64,000 nucleotides of DNA. Origin: Streptomyces sp. CCM_MD2014 (lineage in GTDB: Bacteria; Actinomycetota; Actinomycetes; Streptomycetales; Streptomycetaceae). The notes under the pieces were generated by a model. That model saw only the letters and a program-made list of their open reading frames with translations. It did no database searches and had not been told where the DNA came from. The stretch spans positions 1,674,001 through 1,738,000 of the forward strand of contig NZ_CP009754.1 of assembly GCF_000772045.1 (NCBI RefSeq), given 5' to 3'. Positions 42,189 to 52,469 of this stretch are shown in pieces. The position numbers and the translations under genes are program-made. Each line of letters begins with the position of its first letter. Within the stretch, counting starts at the first letter, position 1.

Positions 42189-43097
42189 TCAGCCCAGCCA
42201 GTGGTGCTCGACCTTGTCGAACCGTCTGGCGTGGAGGTTGTCGCGGCTGATCAACCAGCTGATGTCGCCGTCCATCCAGTTGTACTGCAGCGACTCCATG
42301 TTGAAGGTCGCGAGGTGCAGCAGCGGTTGTTGGGGCAGCTCCCGCCACGCCCGGTCGTACACCTCGTCGAACCGCTCCGGGTCGTCCCGGAGTGCGAGGA
42401 CCGCTTCCTCCCGCAGACGCTGGAACGCCTCGGTGGCGTAGTCCCAGCTGTCGTGGACGTTCCGCTGCACTCCCCGCAGTTTGTCGGTGCTGTTGTTCAT
42501 GGCCGGCCGGACGCCGACCTTGGCGGCGTACTCCTCGACGGCGGCCTCCAGCCGAGCGTGCCACTCGGCCTCCTCGTCCTCCACCTCGTCCCAGATGCCC
42601 CCGTACTCCTCGCCGATCAGCCAGGCGTGGGCGTCCCAGGCGTCGTCGCGGGAGGCCACCATGGTCCTGCGCTCCAGCACCATGTGGGAGGACCCGAACC
42701 GCAGGTCCAGTGCGCTCGGGACGGGCACCGGGGCCACAGCCGTCTCGGTCCCGGGCGGTATGTAGAGCGCCTTGCCGCCGCCCGCGTCCGACCAGGTGAA
42801 CAGCAGGAGATGCCCCTCCCGGGGCAGCCCGTCGTCGAACAGCGTCCGGGGCACCGCCGCGAGGTCGAAGGAGGCGACGAAGACGTCGCCCATGTCCCAC
42901 TCCATGTCCAGGGGCAGCTCCGGCGCCCCTCCGATGTAACCGATCACCCGGTCATCGGGCCGGACACTCCCCGGGGTCTTCCAGTCGAAGTACACCGCCG
43001 GCTCCATGCTCCACAGCAGGCGGGTGATGGCGTCGTCGGAGACCCCGTGCCGCCGGGCGAAGGCCCGGAAGGCGCTGCTGCGGGACGTCTGCCCCAC
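42189..43097 (-). CDS. DUF1963 (YwqG-like) family protein, paralogue 2
   Basis: 302 aa from GTG at 43097, chosen because GGAG precedes it and the product then aligns with paralogue 1 from the first residues (FRAFARRHGVSDDAITRLLW); an in-frame GTG at 43175 adds 26 residues. Same domain order: PELPLDMEWDMGDVFVASFDLAAVP, LPREGHLLLFTW, ALYIPPGTETAV, ending DISWLISRDNLHARRFDKVEHH. Clear duplicate, diverged. Function unknown. Confidence 0.8.
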   Translation of the reverse strand: MGQTSRSSAFRAFARRHGVSDDAITRLLWSMEPAVYFDWKTPGSVRPDDRVIGYIGGAPELPLDMEWDMGDVFVASFDLAAVPRTLFDDGLPREGHLLLFTWSDAGGGKALYIPPGTETAVAPVPVPSALDLRFGSSHMVLERRTMVASRDDAWDAHAWLIGEEYGGIWDEVEDEEAEWHARLEAAVEEYAAKVGVRPAMNNSTDKLRGVQRNVHDSWDYATEAFQRLREEAVLALRDDPERFDEVYDRAWRELPQQPLLHLATFNMESLQYNWMDGDISWLISRDNLHARRFDKVEHHWLG

Positions 43098-43432
43098 AGG
43101 ATCTCCGGAGGGGCCGACGGTGCTGGTCCAGTTGTCCACGAAGTCGCTTTCTGATGAGGGATCGGTGACCGGCACCGTGCGGGCGGGCCCGATGCCTGAT
43201 CAACACGGTAAGGCACCCCTCCGACAACGTCCTTGTAGCCAACTGCCAGCGGCCCTACGGCTCTCCACACACCGCGTCCCCTTCGGCCATCGCCGCCCGT
43301 AGCCGAGGTCCGCTGTCCCACCAGCCGACCGCGGACCTGCATCAGCACCGCCGCTGTGAACGCCGAGTCCCACCGCGAACAGCTGGCAGTGCCCCCTGCT
43401 CTCCGAGCCGGCCATTCGGGCTGTCGGGCGGG
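43098..43432. other. Gap without a recognised gene
   Basis: Between DUF1963 paralogue 2 and the kinase-LamG gene. No supported gene, RNA or strong hairpin. Confidence 0.35.
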
Positions 43433-45150
43433 TCATGGCTGAAGCAGGCCGACGATCTCCCCCTCGGTGAGGGCACGGTCGAAGACCGTGACGTCCTTGA
43501 TGCTGCCCGGGAAGTGATCGACCGGCCTCCTGCCGTAACGGCCCCGGCCGATGACGAAGGGCCCCTCGGACCAGATCAGGATCCTGTCACGGATCGCGCC
43601 CTCCTGGACGCCGTTCACGAAGAGGCGCAACTCACCGGCGACGCTGTCGCAGACACCGGTCAGGTGGGTCCACGCACCGGCGACCGGTACGGACATCGAC
43701 GTGACGCGCAGGTCCGGGCGGGCGAAGGCCCAGCGGCCCTCGTCGGAGGAGTACTGGAGGTAGAAGCCGCTGGTTTCCTCGCCGTCCTGGCTGACCGCGG
43801 TGACGAAGTGGGGAGGGATCACACCGAGCCGGACCCACGCACCGACGGTGAAGCTGCCGCGTGCCGTGTCGATCACCGCGCCTTCGGTGGCCACTTCGCT
43901 GCTGAACCCGTTGAACTCGGCGCCCTCACCGTGGCGCGTTGCCCATCTGACCGCCGTGGCCGTGGCGTGGTGGCGTCCGTCGCCCGCGTTCCTGAACATT
44001 CGTCGAGCCGCCAGGCCGCGACGGGGCGAGGCACCGCCGGCACCGAACCGGGGCCGGGCACGGCTCCCGCGGAGACCGGCGAGTACCCGGACGCCGGACC
44101 GAACCCGGATGCGGGAACCCCTTCCTCCGCGTGGACGTCGGTGGCCGGAGCCATCACATCGCGACGAAGGGACCGGCGGGGGTCGCCCGGCGCGGACGCC
44201 CGCCCGCCGGACGACCCCGGCGGGGAGAGCGGCGCCCCGGCGTACTGGGTGAACATTTCCGCGAGGGTGGCGGGCCGCGTGGGCCCACCGGTCTCTCCGG
44301 CGGTGGCCGGCCGGCCGGCTGCCGGCATACGCGGGGCCCAAGGAGCGGCCGGGGCCACCCGGCGGAGAATCTGCTGCGGAGTGGGGCGCAGTGCCGGTTC
44401 CTTGGCCAGGCAGTCGGCCAGCAGGGCGCGCAGCTCGGGGTCCGGGACGCCCTGAAGGTCCGGGGGCTCGTAGGCCACGCGGTAGAGCATGGCGGGCGCC
44501 GATCCCACGCCGAACGGGCCGGTCCCGGTGGCGGCGAAGGCGAGCACCGCGCCCAGGGAGAAGACGTCGCTGGCCGCGGTGATCTCGCCGCCGGCTACCT
44601 GCTCGGGGGACATGAAGCCCGCCGAGCCGATGGTGGCCCCGGTCCTGGTGAGGGCGGTGGCGTCGAGCGCGCGGGCGATGCCGAAGTCGATGACGCGCGG
44701 GCCGTCGTCGGTGAGCAGCACGTTGGAGGGCTTGAGGTCGCGGTGCACCAGGCCGGCCCGGTGGATGGAGACCAGGGCCTCGGCCAGCCCCGCGGCCAGA
44801 GCGGCCAGCGTCACCGGGGGCAGGACCCCCTGTTCGACGACCGCCTGGTGGAGCGAGGGGCCGGGGATGTAGCTGGAGACCATCCAGGGCTGTTCGGCCT
44901 CCGTGTCGGCGTCGATCACGGGGGCGGTGAAAGCTCCCCCGACCAGACGCGACACCTCCACCTCGCGTCGGAACCGGTCCCGGAACTCCGGCTCGTGCAC
45001 CAGCGACGCGTGCACCACCTTGATCGCCACGGACCGGCCGCTCGGCGAACGCCCCAGGAAGACCCGCCCCATGCCGCCTTCACCCAGTCGACCCACCACC
45101 CGGTAGTCACCCAGGGAGTCCGGATCTTCCTGTTCCAACGGCTGCACCAC
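43433..45150 (-). pseudogene. Serine/threonine protein kinase with C-terminal LamG domain, frameshifted
   Basis: From GTG at 45150 (AGGAG upstream) an intact Hanks-type kinase is read: GEGGMGRVFLG, VAIKVVHA, catalytic HRDLKPSN, VIDFGIA, GSAGFMSPEQ. After a Pro-rich linker comes AAWRLDECSGTRATD. Continuation of the LamG/concanavalin fold is in another frame (GRHHATATAVRW, GFSSEVATEGAVIDTARGSFTVGAW, LFVNGVQEGAI, PGSIKDVTVFDRALTEGEIVGLL), stop at 43433. A single indel near 43972-43985 splits one protein of about 570 aa. In the shifted frame the kinase still ends at 43873 as 425 aa and could stay active. No transmembrane helix is obvious. Confidence 0.78.
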
Positions 45151-45437
45151 GACGAACTCCTCCCGTACACACGCATCGGACCGACGCAGCTTACGGGAGC
45201 GCAGTCTTGCCGGCGGCCGGGCAACTGCCGTATCGCGATGCGTCGTTAAGGACGCAGGCCATCGTTGGAACAGCTATCGGTCGGCCGTGGGGAGGTGCCA
45301 GAAGGTACGAGGTGTACCTCCGGTAGCGCTGTGGGGGTAGGCGGGCATGCCCCGGGCCGCGTGGGGACGCTGCCGGTGCGTCACGGAGCATGCCGTACAC
45401 CGAAAGGGCCTGTGTGGCCCGGCACTTTCGCGGTGGG

Positions 45438-45773
45438 TCAGTAGATCTGGAGGGCGTGAAGCGTCGCGTTGAGTCCTTCGGTGTCGACCAGGGTGGACCA
45501 CTTGTTCATGGTGACTGCTCGAGCGCCCAGGAACATCGCGACGTTGTTGTCGCCGGAGGTGACCTTCGTGACGTCGGGAAGCTGAAGGGTCACAGTGCCC
45601 CCGTTGGCGAAGCACATGGTCTGTGCACCGCCGTCGTACCAGACTTTGACGAAGTCGGTCCTGTCGCCGCAGTCGGTCTGGTTGATCGCGGCAGCCGGAA
45701 AGGCCGGAAGGAGAGCCGTCAGGGCTGCCGCCGCCATCACGGTGACGGCGATGCGCGAAGTGGAACGCTTCAT
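45438..45773 (-). CDS. Secreted beta/gamma-crystallin family protein
   Basis: 111 aa from ATG at 45773 (AAAGGA upstream). Signal peptide with cleavage after FPAAA; the mature INQTDCGDRTDFVKVWYDGGAQTMCFANGG has the first Greek-key motif and a Cys pair of Streptomyces crystallin-fold proteins. Ends VDTEGLNATLHALQIY. Small extracellular protein; some relatives are protease inhibitors or Ca-binding. Role unknown. Confidence 0.75.
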   Translation of the reverse strand: MKRSTSRIAVTVMAAAALTALLPAFPAAAINQTDCGDRTDFVKVWYDGGAQTMCFANGGTVTLQLPDVTKVTSGDNNVAMFLGARAVTMNKWSTLVDTEGLNATLHALQIY

Positions 45774-46232
45774 GACTATTGATCCTTTTCCCATAAGGTG
45801 CGGCCACGGTGTGCCGCTCTGATGACGACCGCCTCGTACAGGGAGGGGTCGTCTTGTCCTGATCATTCGTGGGGAATGCGCCGGTCTTCGCATGCCGCAG
45901 CGGGGCGGCATCTCGGTGGGGCGTTCCGACAGCCCCTGCACGTGAGCCACGAGTTGGCGTGCCCGCACCGGTTCACGTACTGGTCCGCTTCGCACCAGGC
46001 GGCCCCGGTAGCGGTTACTCCCTTTCAGGGCTGGAACGGCGGACAGCTGCGTCGCGCCGTGTGCCCTCGGGCAGCGAAAGCGTCGGTCGGGCGGGTGTTC
46101 CCGCGCTGAACCGGGATGGTCGGGTCGGGCGTCCTCGCTCGGCTGGGATATGCGAAGCCCTTCCACAAGCGCGTCGGTAGAGAGCTGAGTTCTGGACCTG
46201 CCACAGGTGGGCGGGCCTGTGCAAGCGGTCGG
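45774..46232. other. Gap without a recognised gene
   Basis: 459 bp between crystallin and RidA genes; only low-complexity frames. No RNA gene or repeat recognised. Confidence 0.4.
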
Positions 46233-46643
46233 TCAGTCGACGAGGGCGGTGGCTTCGATTTCGACGAGGACGCCGGGGTCGAAGAGGCAGTCGACGCCGA
46301 TGAGTGACGCCGGGGGGAGGGGCTGGGGCAGCCCGATCTCGTCCGCGACGCTTTCGACGCCCGCCATGAAGGCGCCCATCTTCTCCGGCTTCCACTGGGT
46401 GACGTAGACGGTCAGTCGGACCACGTCGTCGAACGTCGCGCCGGCCCCGGCGAGACCGCGTGCGGTGTTCCGCAGCGCCTGCGCGACCTGCCCGGAGAGA
46501 TCTCCCGGCGCGACGGGGGTCCCGTCCGCGAGGCTGGAAGTCTGCCCGCTGACGTGGACGTGTCTGCTGCCGGTGCCGACGGCGACGTGATGGTAAGGCG
46601 CGGGCTGCAGCAAGCCCTCGGGGGTGAAACGTTGGACGGACAT
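46233..46643 (-). CDS. RidA/YjgF-family enamine deaminase-like protein
   Basis: 136 aa. HVHVSGQTSSLADG, QVAQALRNTARGLAGAGATFDDVVRLTVYV and PPASLIGVDCLFDPGVLVEIEATAL cover the conserved Rid fold; the position of the usual catalytic Arg (before VEG/C motif) is altered to LIGVDCL, so activity may differ from RidA proper. Divergent from a HxlR regulator with a 79-bp shared promoter region, hence probably its target. Confidence 0.85.
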   Translation of the reverse strand: MSVQRFTPEGLLQPAPYHHVAVGTGSRHVHVSGQTSSLADGTPVAPGDLSGQVAQALRNTARGLAGAGATFDDVVRLTVYVTQWKPEKMGAFMAGVESVADEIGLPQPLPPASLIGVDCLFDPGVLVEIEATALVD

Positions 46644-46722
46644 GGTGGTCTCCTTCCGGTGACGGACCTCGTATACCTTTGATACCTAGGAGTCACAGGA
46701 CACTTCAACGAGACCAGGTTTC

Positions 46723-47094
46723 ATGACCGATACCGCCTCTTCCCACGACGACGAACTGAGCATCCCGGCGCCGCACCGCGAACTGCTCGACCAAGTGCTG
46801 GACAAGTGGTCCTTGAGCGTGCTCAGCGAGCTGTGCGAGGGACCGCGCCGGTTCAACGAGCTGCGCCGTGCCATCCCCTCGGTCACACAGAAGTCGCTGA
46901 CTGCCACCCTGCGCAGACTGGAGCGCAACGGCATCATCGAGCGCGAGGTCGTGAGCTCCAGGCCGGTCGCAGTGGAGTACCGGGTCGCTCCGCTGGGGAA
47001 GACCATGCGCCCGCCCGTCGATGTCCTCCTGGACTGGGTACGGACGTACATGCCCCAGATCGAAAAGGCACGGGAGTCCTTCGACGCCAGGTGA
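46723..47094 (+). CDS. HxlR-family transcriptional regulator
   Basis: 123 aa. Winged HTH: VLDKWSLSVLSELCEGPRRFNELRRAIPSVTQKSLTATLRRLERNGII. Typical HxlR length; one Cys (SELCEG) sits at the place redox-sensing members use. The gap to the divergent RidA gene has repeats GGTAT/GGTATAC (46668-46690 region) that may be its binding site. Confidence 0.88.
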   Translation: MTDTASSHDDELSIPAPHRELLDQVLDKWSLSVLSELCEGPRRFNELRRAIPSVTQKSLTATLRRLERNGIIEREVVSSRPVAVEYRVAPLGKTMRPPVDVLLDWVRTYMPQIEKARESFDAR

Positions 47095-47413
47095 CATGCG
47101 GAGCGGGAAGGCCGCCCGCGCTTCGCGACACGTTTCTGCCTTCATCGGCGGGGCGTAATCCTTTGGACCTACCCGCCGGGTCCGTTGTCGGGAGACAGGT
47201 GACCGGCAGCTCCCAGGAGACCGGCAATCGGCTGAGGGCCCAGTCGACCGACGACAACGTCGGCAGGCGGACCCGTATCGGATTGCTCACCGCGGACGGC
47301 CACTGGCAGGCGCGGGCTCCGGCTCACGAACGTGGCCCGAGTACTGGGGTGAGACCGCATGCCACGTCCCTGGCGGCCGAAGCCGGATTCGCCGCGGTTG
47401 CCATACTGCCTTC
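47095..47413. other. Gap without a recognised gene
   Basis: 319 bp, no supported gene or hairpin. Confidence 0.35.
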
Positions 47414-48352
47414 ATGTTCACGCTCCTCGTGCTCGGCTCCGTCCTGTCGGTCGGCCTGGCCGCTTGGGCCGCCGAGCGTTCATTGCGTCGCACGCGCCGG
47501 CAGACCAGGTACGGGCGGTACGCACCGTGGGTTCATCCGCGAGGCCGGCTCGCCGCACCGCTGAACTGGGTGGCCGACAGCCGACTGCTGCGGAGGCTGT
47601 GTGAGCGCATCCCCTCAATGGTCTTTGTCAGCAACGTGACCGACGTTGTCTACGTCAACTACGTGGTCGATGCTCACCGCATCGCGCCCCTGGTCCCGCC
47701 CGGCCTGGAACTGCAGCGTCTCGGCGAGAGCGGCGACCAGGCGATGGTGACCTTCCTGAGTTACCGACATGGGCACCTGGGGCCTGCGCTGCTCGGCCGG
47801 TGGCGGCGGCTCCTGCCCTCCCCGTTGCAGAGCAACTGGCGAATCTACGTGCGCCACCCCCGCACAGGTTCCCTGGGCGTCTACTTCCTCAGTACCGCTG
47901 TCGATCGCACGGTGCACGCCCTCGGTGCGCGCATGGTCGCCGAGGGGTTGCCCATGCACGTTCTTGATCGAGCTTCGGTACTCGTTGCGCAGGGCGATCG
48001 GATCGATCTTCTTCTGGCTCCGGGGCGCGGTACCGCACCGGACGCCGAGGCCCACCTCGTTCCGCTGCCCGAGTGGCCGACGGATGGACCCTGGCGACGC
48101 GCTTTTCCCGACTACGGGAGGATGCTCGCCTACTGCGTGCCTCAGGACCGTGCGCTCTCGGTTCAACCGTGGCACGGACAGGTGACCCGGCAGGAGATCT
48201 CTCTCGGTATCCCACTCGATTCCTGCACAGCTCTTTCCGGGCCGGTCGTGTCCGCAGCGGCCAGTGCTCTTGTCGGAAACGCCGAACCGTTCGCTTTCCT
48301 GGTACCGCGTGTGAGGTTCTTTCTCGAGAGTGAAGAACGCGATCCACTCTGA
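47414..48352 (+). CDS. DUF2071 (YqjF-like) protein with N-terminal membrane segment
   Basis: 312 aa. An N-terminal hydrophobic helix (residues 1-20) and basic linker lead to a DUF2071 domain: VSNVTDVVYVNYVVDAHRIAPLVPPGLEL, VTFLSYRHG, YVRHPRTGSLGVYFLS. The fold is related to acetoacetate decarboxylase; activity unknown. Isolated gene. Confidence 0.75.
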   Translation: MFTLLVLGSVLSVGLAAWAAERSLRRTRRQTRYGRYAPWVHPRGRLAAPLNWVADSRLLRRLCERIPSMVFVSNVTDVVYVNYVVDAHRIAPLVPPGLELQRLGESGDQAMVTFLSYRHGHLGPALLGRWRRLLPSPLQSNWRIYVRHPRTGSLGVYFLSTAVDRTVHALGARMVAEGLPMHVLDRASVLVAQGDRIDLLLAPGRGTAPDAEAHLVPLPEWPTDGPWRRAFPDYGRMLAYCVPQDRALSVQPWHGQVTRQEISLGIPLDSCTALSGPVVSAAASALVGNAEPFAFLVPRVRFFLESEERDPL

Positions 48353-48456
48353 ATCGGGGCAAAGGCGGACCCGGACCGGTGGGCTCTCTTCGTTCGAGTG
48401 CCGGCCGCGAGGGCTTGATCAGGGCATTGTCGGTGGTCGCCTCTAGTGTCTCCTCC

Positions 48457-49821
48457 ATGACGCGATCATCGGGGGCCCTCGCCTATGCGCGTTCCTCCGC
48501 GTTCGAAGCCTCGGCGGACGGAAGCCTCTTGGGGCTGGAGACCTCCCGAGGCGCGACGCCCTCCGGCTTCCAGGACCATCCCCGGTTCTTCTCGGGTTTC
48601 CTCACCAGTCCCCAGGCAGCCGCCGCCGGCCTGCTCTCGGTGGCCGACATCGCCGCCGCCCGCCACTACCGGCCTCGCCTACCGGCTTGGCTGGACCCGG
48701 TGGTGACCGGCAACGGCGACCGGCTCCGCTTCGAGTCGTTCTCCGGCTGCTGCGGTGTCTACGCACGGCTCGACGTGCTGGCAGACGCACTCGACGGAGG
48801 AGAGATCGGGCACGGCACCAGCAACTTCGACGTCAACAACCCGTTACGTGAGGCGCTCACGCGCGTCGGCCCACGCGATCCGGTCCATCTGCGGGTGGGG
48901 CCGGACGAGTTTGCGGTGACCGCACTGGGCGGCGCGGTGGTGGAGAAGAAGGTGCCCCTGCCCGACCGGTGGTTGCGCGGCTTCGCGGAGGCGCAGGCGA
49001 TCGCCGCCAAGTTCGACCTGCGTGCCGAACTGCCCGCGTCCGAAGCAGTCCGATTCCTGCGGTCATTTCCTCGCAGCGGTGGAAGAGAACCGCGCGGCCC
49101 CGTTTGGTTCGTGCCGGCCCGGCAGGGACTCAGGCCCACGACGTGTCCCGCACCAGGAGCGGTGTGCCTGCCCGGACCGGAGCGGCTGGCCGCGTTTCAC
49201 CGTGTGCTGCGGCACGCCACCGCGCTGCGTGTCTACGGTCCCGCGGGGGACGGCAGGGCGGCCACCGCGAGTGCCTGGGAAGCGGTTCTGCCGGGCATGC
49301 GCCTGACACTCACTCTCTCCCCGGACCCCGCAAGGGGTTTCTCCGGCGAGGGCGGCGTACTGGAGGCACTGGCCGACGACGAGACCGTCCAGGACGCGGA
49401 ACTGGTGGCCGTGCTGCTGGCGTGGGAACCGCGGATCGACGTGAGCGCTCTGGCCGCGGCCTGCGGACTGACCACCGCGCGGGTCCGGTCGGCGCTGACG
49501 CGCCTGGCGACCTCCGGCCGGGTGGGTTACGACACGGCCGAAGCCGCCTATTTCCACCGGCAGCTCCCCTACGATTCCGGTCTCGCCGAGCGTCACAACC
49601 CGAGGCTGCGGCATGCCCGTGCCCTGCTGTCGGCCAATGCTGTGACGCTGGACGGCGCGATGGGCACCCTCACGGCCGAGGACGGCCACACCCACCGGGT
49701 GCGCGAGGACGCCGGCGTCCTGAGGTGCAGTTGCCTGTGGTGGGCGAGATACCGGGGCGGACGCGGCCCCTGCAAGCACGCGCTGGCGGTACGGATGGCA
49801 CGACGGGAGAGGAACAGTTGA
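48457..49821 (+). CDS. SWIM zinc-finger protein
   Basis: 454 aa from ATG at 48457 (no clear RBS). Most of the protein has no assigned fold; the C-terminus carries the SWIM finger LRCSCLWWARYRGGRGPCKHALAVRM (CxC...CxH). A winged-helix-like segment (VSALAAACGLTTARVRSALTRLATSGRVGY) precedes it. The stop overlaps the next start. In Streptomyces such genes pair with DUF6493 genes; role unknown, nucleic-acid binding likely. Confidence 0.82.
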   Translation: MTRSSGALAYARSSAFEASADGSLLGLETSRGATPSGFQDHPRFFSGFLTSPQAAAAGLLSVADIAAARHYRPRLPAWLDPVVTGNGDRLRFESFSGCCGVYARLDVLADALDGGEIGHGTSNFDVNNPLREALTRVGPRDPVHLRVGPDEFAVTALGGAVVEKKVPLPDRWLRGFAEAQAIAAKFDLRAELPASEAVRFLRSFPRSGGREPRGPVWFVPARQGLRPTTCPAPGAVCLPGPERLAAFHRVLRHATALRVYGPAGDGRAATASAWEAVLPGMRLTLTLSPDPARGFSGEGGVLEALADDETVQDAELVAVLLAWEPRIDVSALAAACGLTTARVRSALTRLATSGRVGYDTAEAAYFHRQLPYDSGLAERHNPRLRHARALLSANAVTLDGAMGTLTAEDGHTHRVREDAGVLRCSCLWWARYRGGRGPCKHALAVRMARRERNS

Positions 49822-52469
49822 GCAAGCTGATCGAAGCGGTGCGCCGCGGACGAATCGACGACGTGGTGACGATCGTGAACGGCATGACAGCCGCCGAACG
49901 GCGCGGGGAACTGCCGGCACTGAAGGCGTTGCGCAAGGAGTTCCGCGACGCCTGGGTGACGCCGCAGCTCCAAGCGGCCTCTCCTGCGCTGCTGGTGGCG
50001 GGCCTCGCCTGCCAGAGCGGAGCGGCGGCCGTCGCGTCCTGGCTCACAGCTTCCGGCTGGGAGCGCATGTGGGTGGCGGAGAAGAGATTCCTCCCCATGC
50101 TCGAGGAGCGCCCCGCCGAATGGCTGACGGAGCTGGCGCACCGGATCTCCGACCGCAGGCCCTCCACGGACATCCGGTATCACCTTCTCGAAGCGATCGT
50201 GCAGGCGGCCCGATGCCCGATGCCGGTGACCGACGCCTCCGTGCACGCGTGGATACGCAACATCTACGGCAACAGCTGGAACACCGACGTGATCGCCGAG
50301 CGGCTGAGACAGTCGCCCTACCTCACGCCCATGGTGGCCGGCCTCTTCACGGCAGGGGGGACCGGCCAGGCGCTGAACAGCGGTCACTCCAACAAGGACA
50401 ACCCCTGGCTTCTCGCTCTCGCGCGGCTCACCGCGGAAGGCACACTCGACCGCGCCACCATGGTCGACGGATGTCTGGGGCGGCTGTTGCGCGGCGGCAC
50501 GGCAGTGGACCAGCGGGTGTTCCACCGGCTGCTGCTCGACCTCGACCTGTCCGCCGAGGAGCACGCCGGCCATGCCGCCGACTGGCGGGCCCTGGCCGCC
50601 GACGCGCTCCAGCCCGTCGCCGTCCACGCCCAGTCCGTCCTCGCCGAACTCGCCCTGACCGGCTCCCTGCCGACGCATGACCTGGCCGACATGACGCGAG
50701 CGGTGCTCACCCGGCCGGAGAAGAACCTGGTCCGAGCTCAACTGAAACTGCTGGACACAGTGGCCACCCGCGACACCGCCACAGCCGACGCACTGCTCCC
50801 GGCCGCGTCCCACGCCCTCACCCACGAGGACACCGAAGCCCAGGAACGGGCCCTGAAGCTGATCGAGCGGCACGGGACACATCTGACCGACGCCGCCTCG
50901 CGTGAAGAGATCCTCACCTCGGCCGCGCCCATCGCCCCCGGCCTGCGCACCCGAGTGGTCGAAGCCCTGGGAACCGGAGCGGAAGAAGCTCTGCACGCGG
51001 CCGGCGAGGACACGCTGCCGCCCGTTCCGTCCCCGGTCGCGCTCGCGTCGCCGCCGGCCTCAGCGACGGAGACGGCCGAGGAGACCGGCGCGCTGCTGGC
51101 CTCCCACGGCATCCTGCCCGTCGCCGACTTCGAACGGACCCTGGACGGACTGGTGCGCTGGGCCCATGAGGATCGAGCAGCACTGCTGGAAGCGCTCGAG
51201 CCGACAGCGGCGACGCGGTGGTGGTCCCGCACCTGCCGCCGGCCTCTCCCCGACGACTCGGTCCCCTCCGCCTTCGCCCCCTCCCATGTCCGCTTCACCC
51301 CGCGACTCGCCCTCGACCTGGTCCTCGCCGGCCTCCACCAGCGGATCACACCGCGCACCGCGAAGGCAGTGCTCGACGGCGGGGGCGCGCATGCCGGATG
51401 CCTCCCGGACGGCCCCTTCCGGGCCCGCTTCTGGGAGATCGCCCACAGGTTGCTCACCGATCCGCAGCCGTTCCTGCTGTCGACGCCAAGCTGGGACAAC
51501 GGGCTGCTGGAGCCAGGAGAACTGACCGACCGGCTGAAGACGTACCAGCGGCTGGGCGCCCACGTCGGAGCGTGCGACTTCGCACAGGCCCTGCTGCGGG
51601 TGCGCACCACGGACCGGGCGGCCGCCGAGGCCGCCGCCGAGCGGGCCGCACTGCTGGGCACCCCGGAGGGGCAGCGGCTCGCCGACTGGCTGCGGACCGG
51701 CGGCCTCACCGGCACGGTCCTGCACCGCACGGTGACGGACCAGACGACACCGGTCGTCCGGTCCGGCGAGATCACCGCCTTGCACATGTTCCCACTCGCT
51801 TTCCGTGAGCTGGGGAGTCCGGCACTCGGTTCCCACCACCGGTGCTGGTGCGCCGCCACCACGGCCGTCCAGCAGACCCACTGGCCCGCCCTCCTGCCGG
51901 AGCACCCCGAGCTCATAGCCCTGCGGCTGATACAGCACGTCCTGCCCTGCGCCCAGTACCCCGAGAAAGATCCGGACGTCTGCTCCGTCCTGCCCTTGCT
52001 CGCGCAGTCACCCGGCGCGAGCGGGCCCGCGACATCCCTGGTGGTGGCCGGCGGGCTCGGCGTCCAGCGCCAGGAGGACAGAATCGCCGCGGTCGACGCA
52101 CTGCTGCTGCTGGCGGCACAGAAGAAGCTGGATCCCGGTGCGCTCGCCACCGACCTCGGTGCGCTGATGCTCATCGGGATCGTCACTCCGAGCCGCCTGG
52201 CGGAGTCCCTGGGAACGGCCGCGTCCACCGGCGCGTACCGCACCGTCTGGACCGTGCTGCGTGACGCGCTGCCACCGCTCCTGTCCAAAGACCTCTCCCC
52301 CGCCGAGTCCCGCGGCCTCGGCGAACTGCTCACCGTCGCCGCCGAGTGCGCCGAACGCACCGGAGCCCAGGGCGTAATACCCGGACTCGACCCGATAGCC
52401 GACCGGCGGGGCAGCTCACGGCTGGTGAGCCAGGCCCGTCGCCTACGCGCAGCACTTGCCGGCACGTAG
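49818..52469 (+). CDS. DUF6493-type helical repeat protein
   Basis: 883 aa from TTG at 49818, overlapping the SWIM gene stop (TTGA) with GGGAGAGGAA upstream. Long run of Ala/Leu-rich helices like HEAT/ARM repeats (LPAASHALTHEDTEAQERALKLIERHG; LADMTRAVLTRPEKNLVRAQLKLLD). No catalytic motif seen. Coupled with the SWIM protein, so probably a complex. Function unknown. Confidence 0.75.
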   Translation: MSKLIEAVRRGRIDDVVTIVNGMTAAERRGELPALKALRKEFRDAWVTPQLQAASPALLVAGLACQSGAAAVASWLTASGWERMWVAEKRFLPMLEERPAEWLTELAHRISDRRPSTDIRYHLLEAIVQAARCPMPVTDASVHAWIRNIYGNSWNTDVIAERLRQSPYLTPMVAGLFTAGGTGQALNSGHSNKDNPWLLALARLTAEGTLDRATMVDGCLGRLLRGGTAVDQRVFHRLLLDLDLSAEEHAGHAADWRALAADALQPVAVHAQSVLAELALTGSLPTHDLADMTRAVLTRPEKNLVRAQLKLLDTVATRDTATADALLPAASHALTHEDTEAQERALKLIERHGTHLTDAASREEILTSAAPIAPGLRTRVVEALGTGAEEALHAAGEDTLPPVPSPVALASPPASATETAEETGALLASHGILPVADFERTLDGLVRWAHEDRAALLEALEPTAATRWWSRTCRRPLPDDSVPSAFAPSHVRFTPRLALDLVLAGLHQRITPRTAKAVLDGGGAHAGCLPDGPFRARFWEIAHRLLTDPQPFLLSTPSWDNGLLEPGELTDRLKTYQRLGAHVGACDFAQALLRVRTTDRAAAEAAAERAALLGTPEGQRLADWLRTGGLTGTVLHRTVTDQTTPVVRSGEITALHMFPLAFRELGSPALGSHHRCWCAATTAVQQTHWPALLPEHPELIALRLIQHVLPCAQYPEKDPDVCSVLPLLAQSPGASGPATSLVVAGGLGVQRQEDRIAAVDALLLLAAQKKLDPGALATDLGALMLIGIVTPSRLAESLGTAASTGAYRTVWTVLRDALPPLLSKDLSPAESRGLGELLTVAAECAERTGAQGVIPGLDPIADRRGSSRLVSQARRLRAALAGT

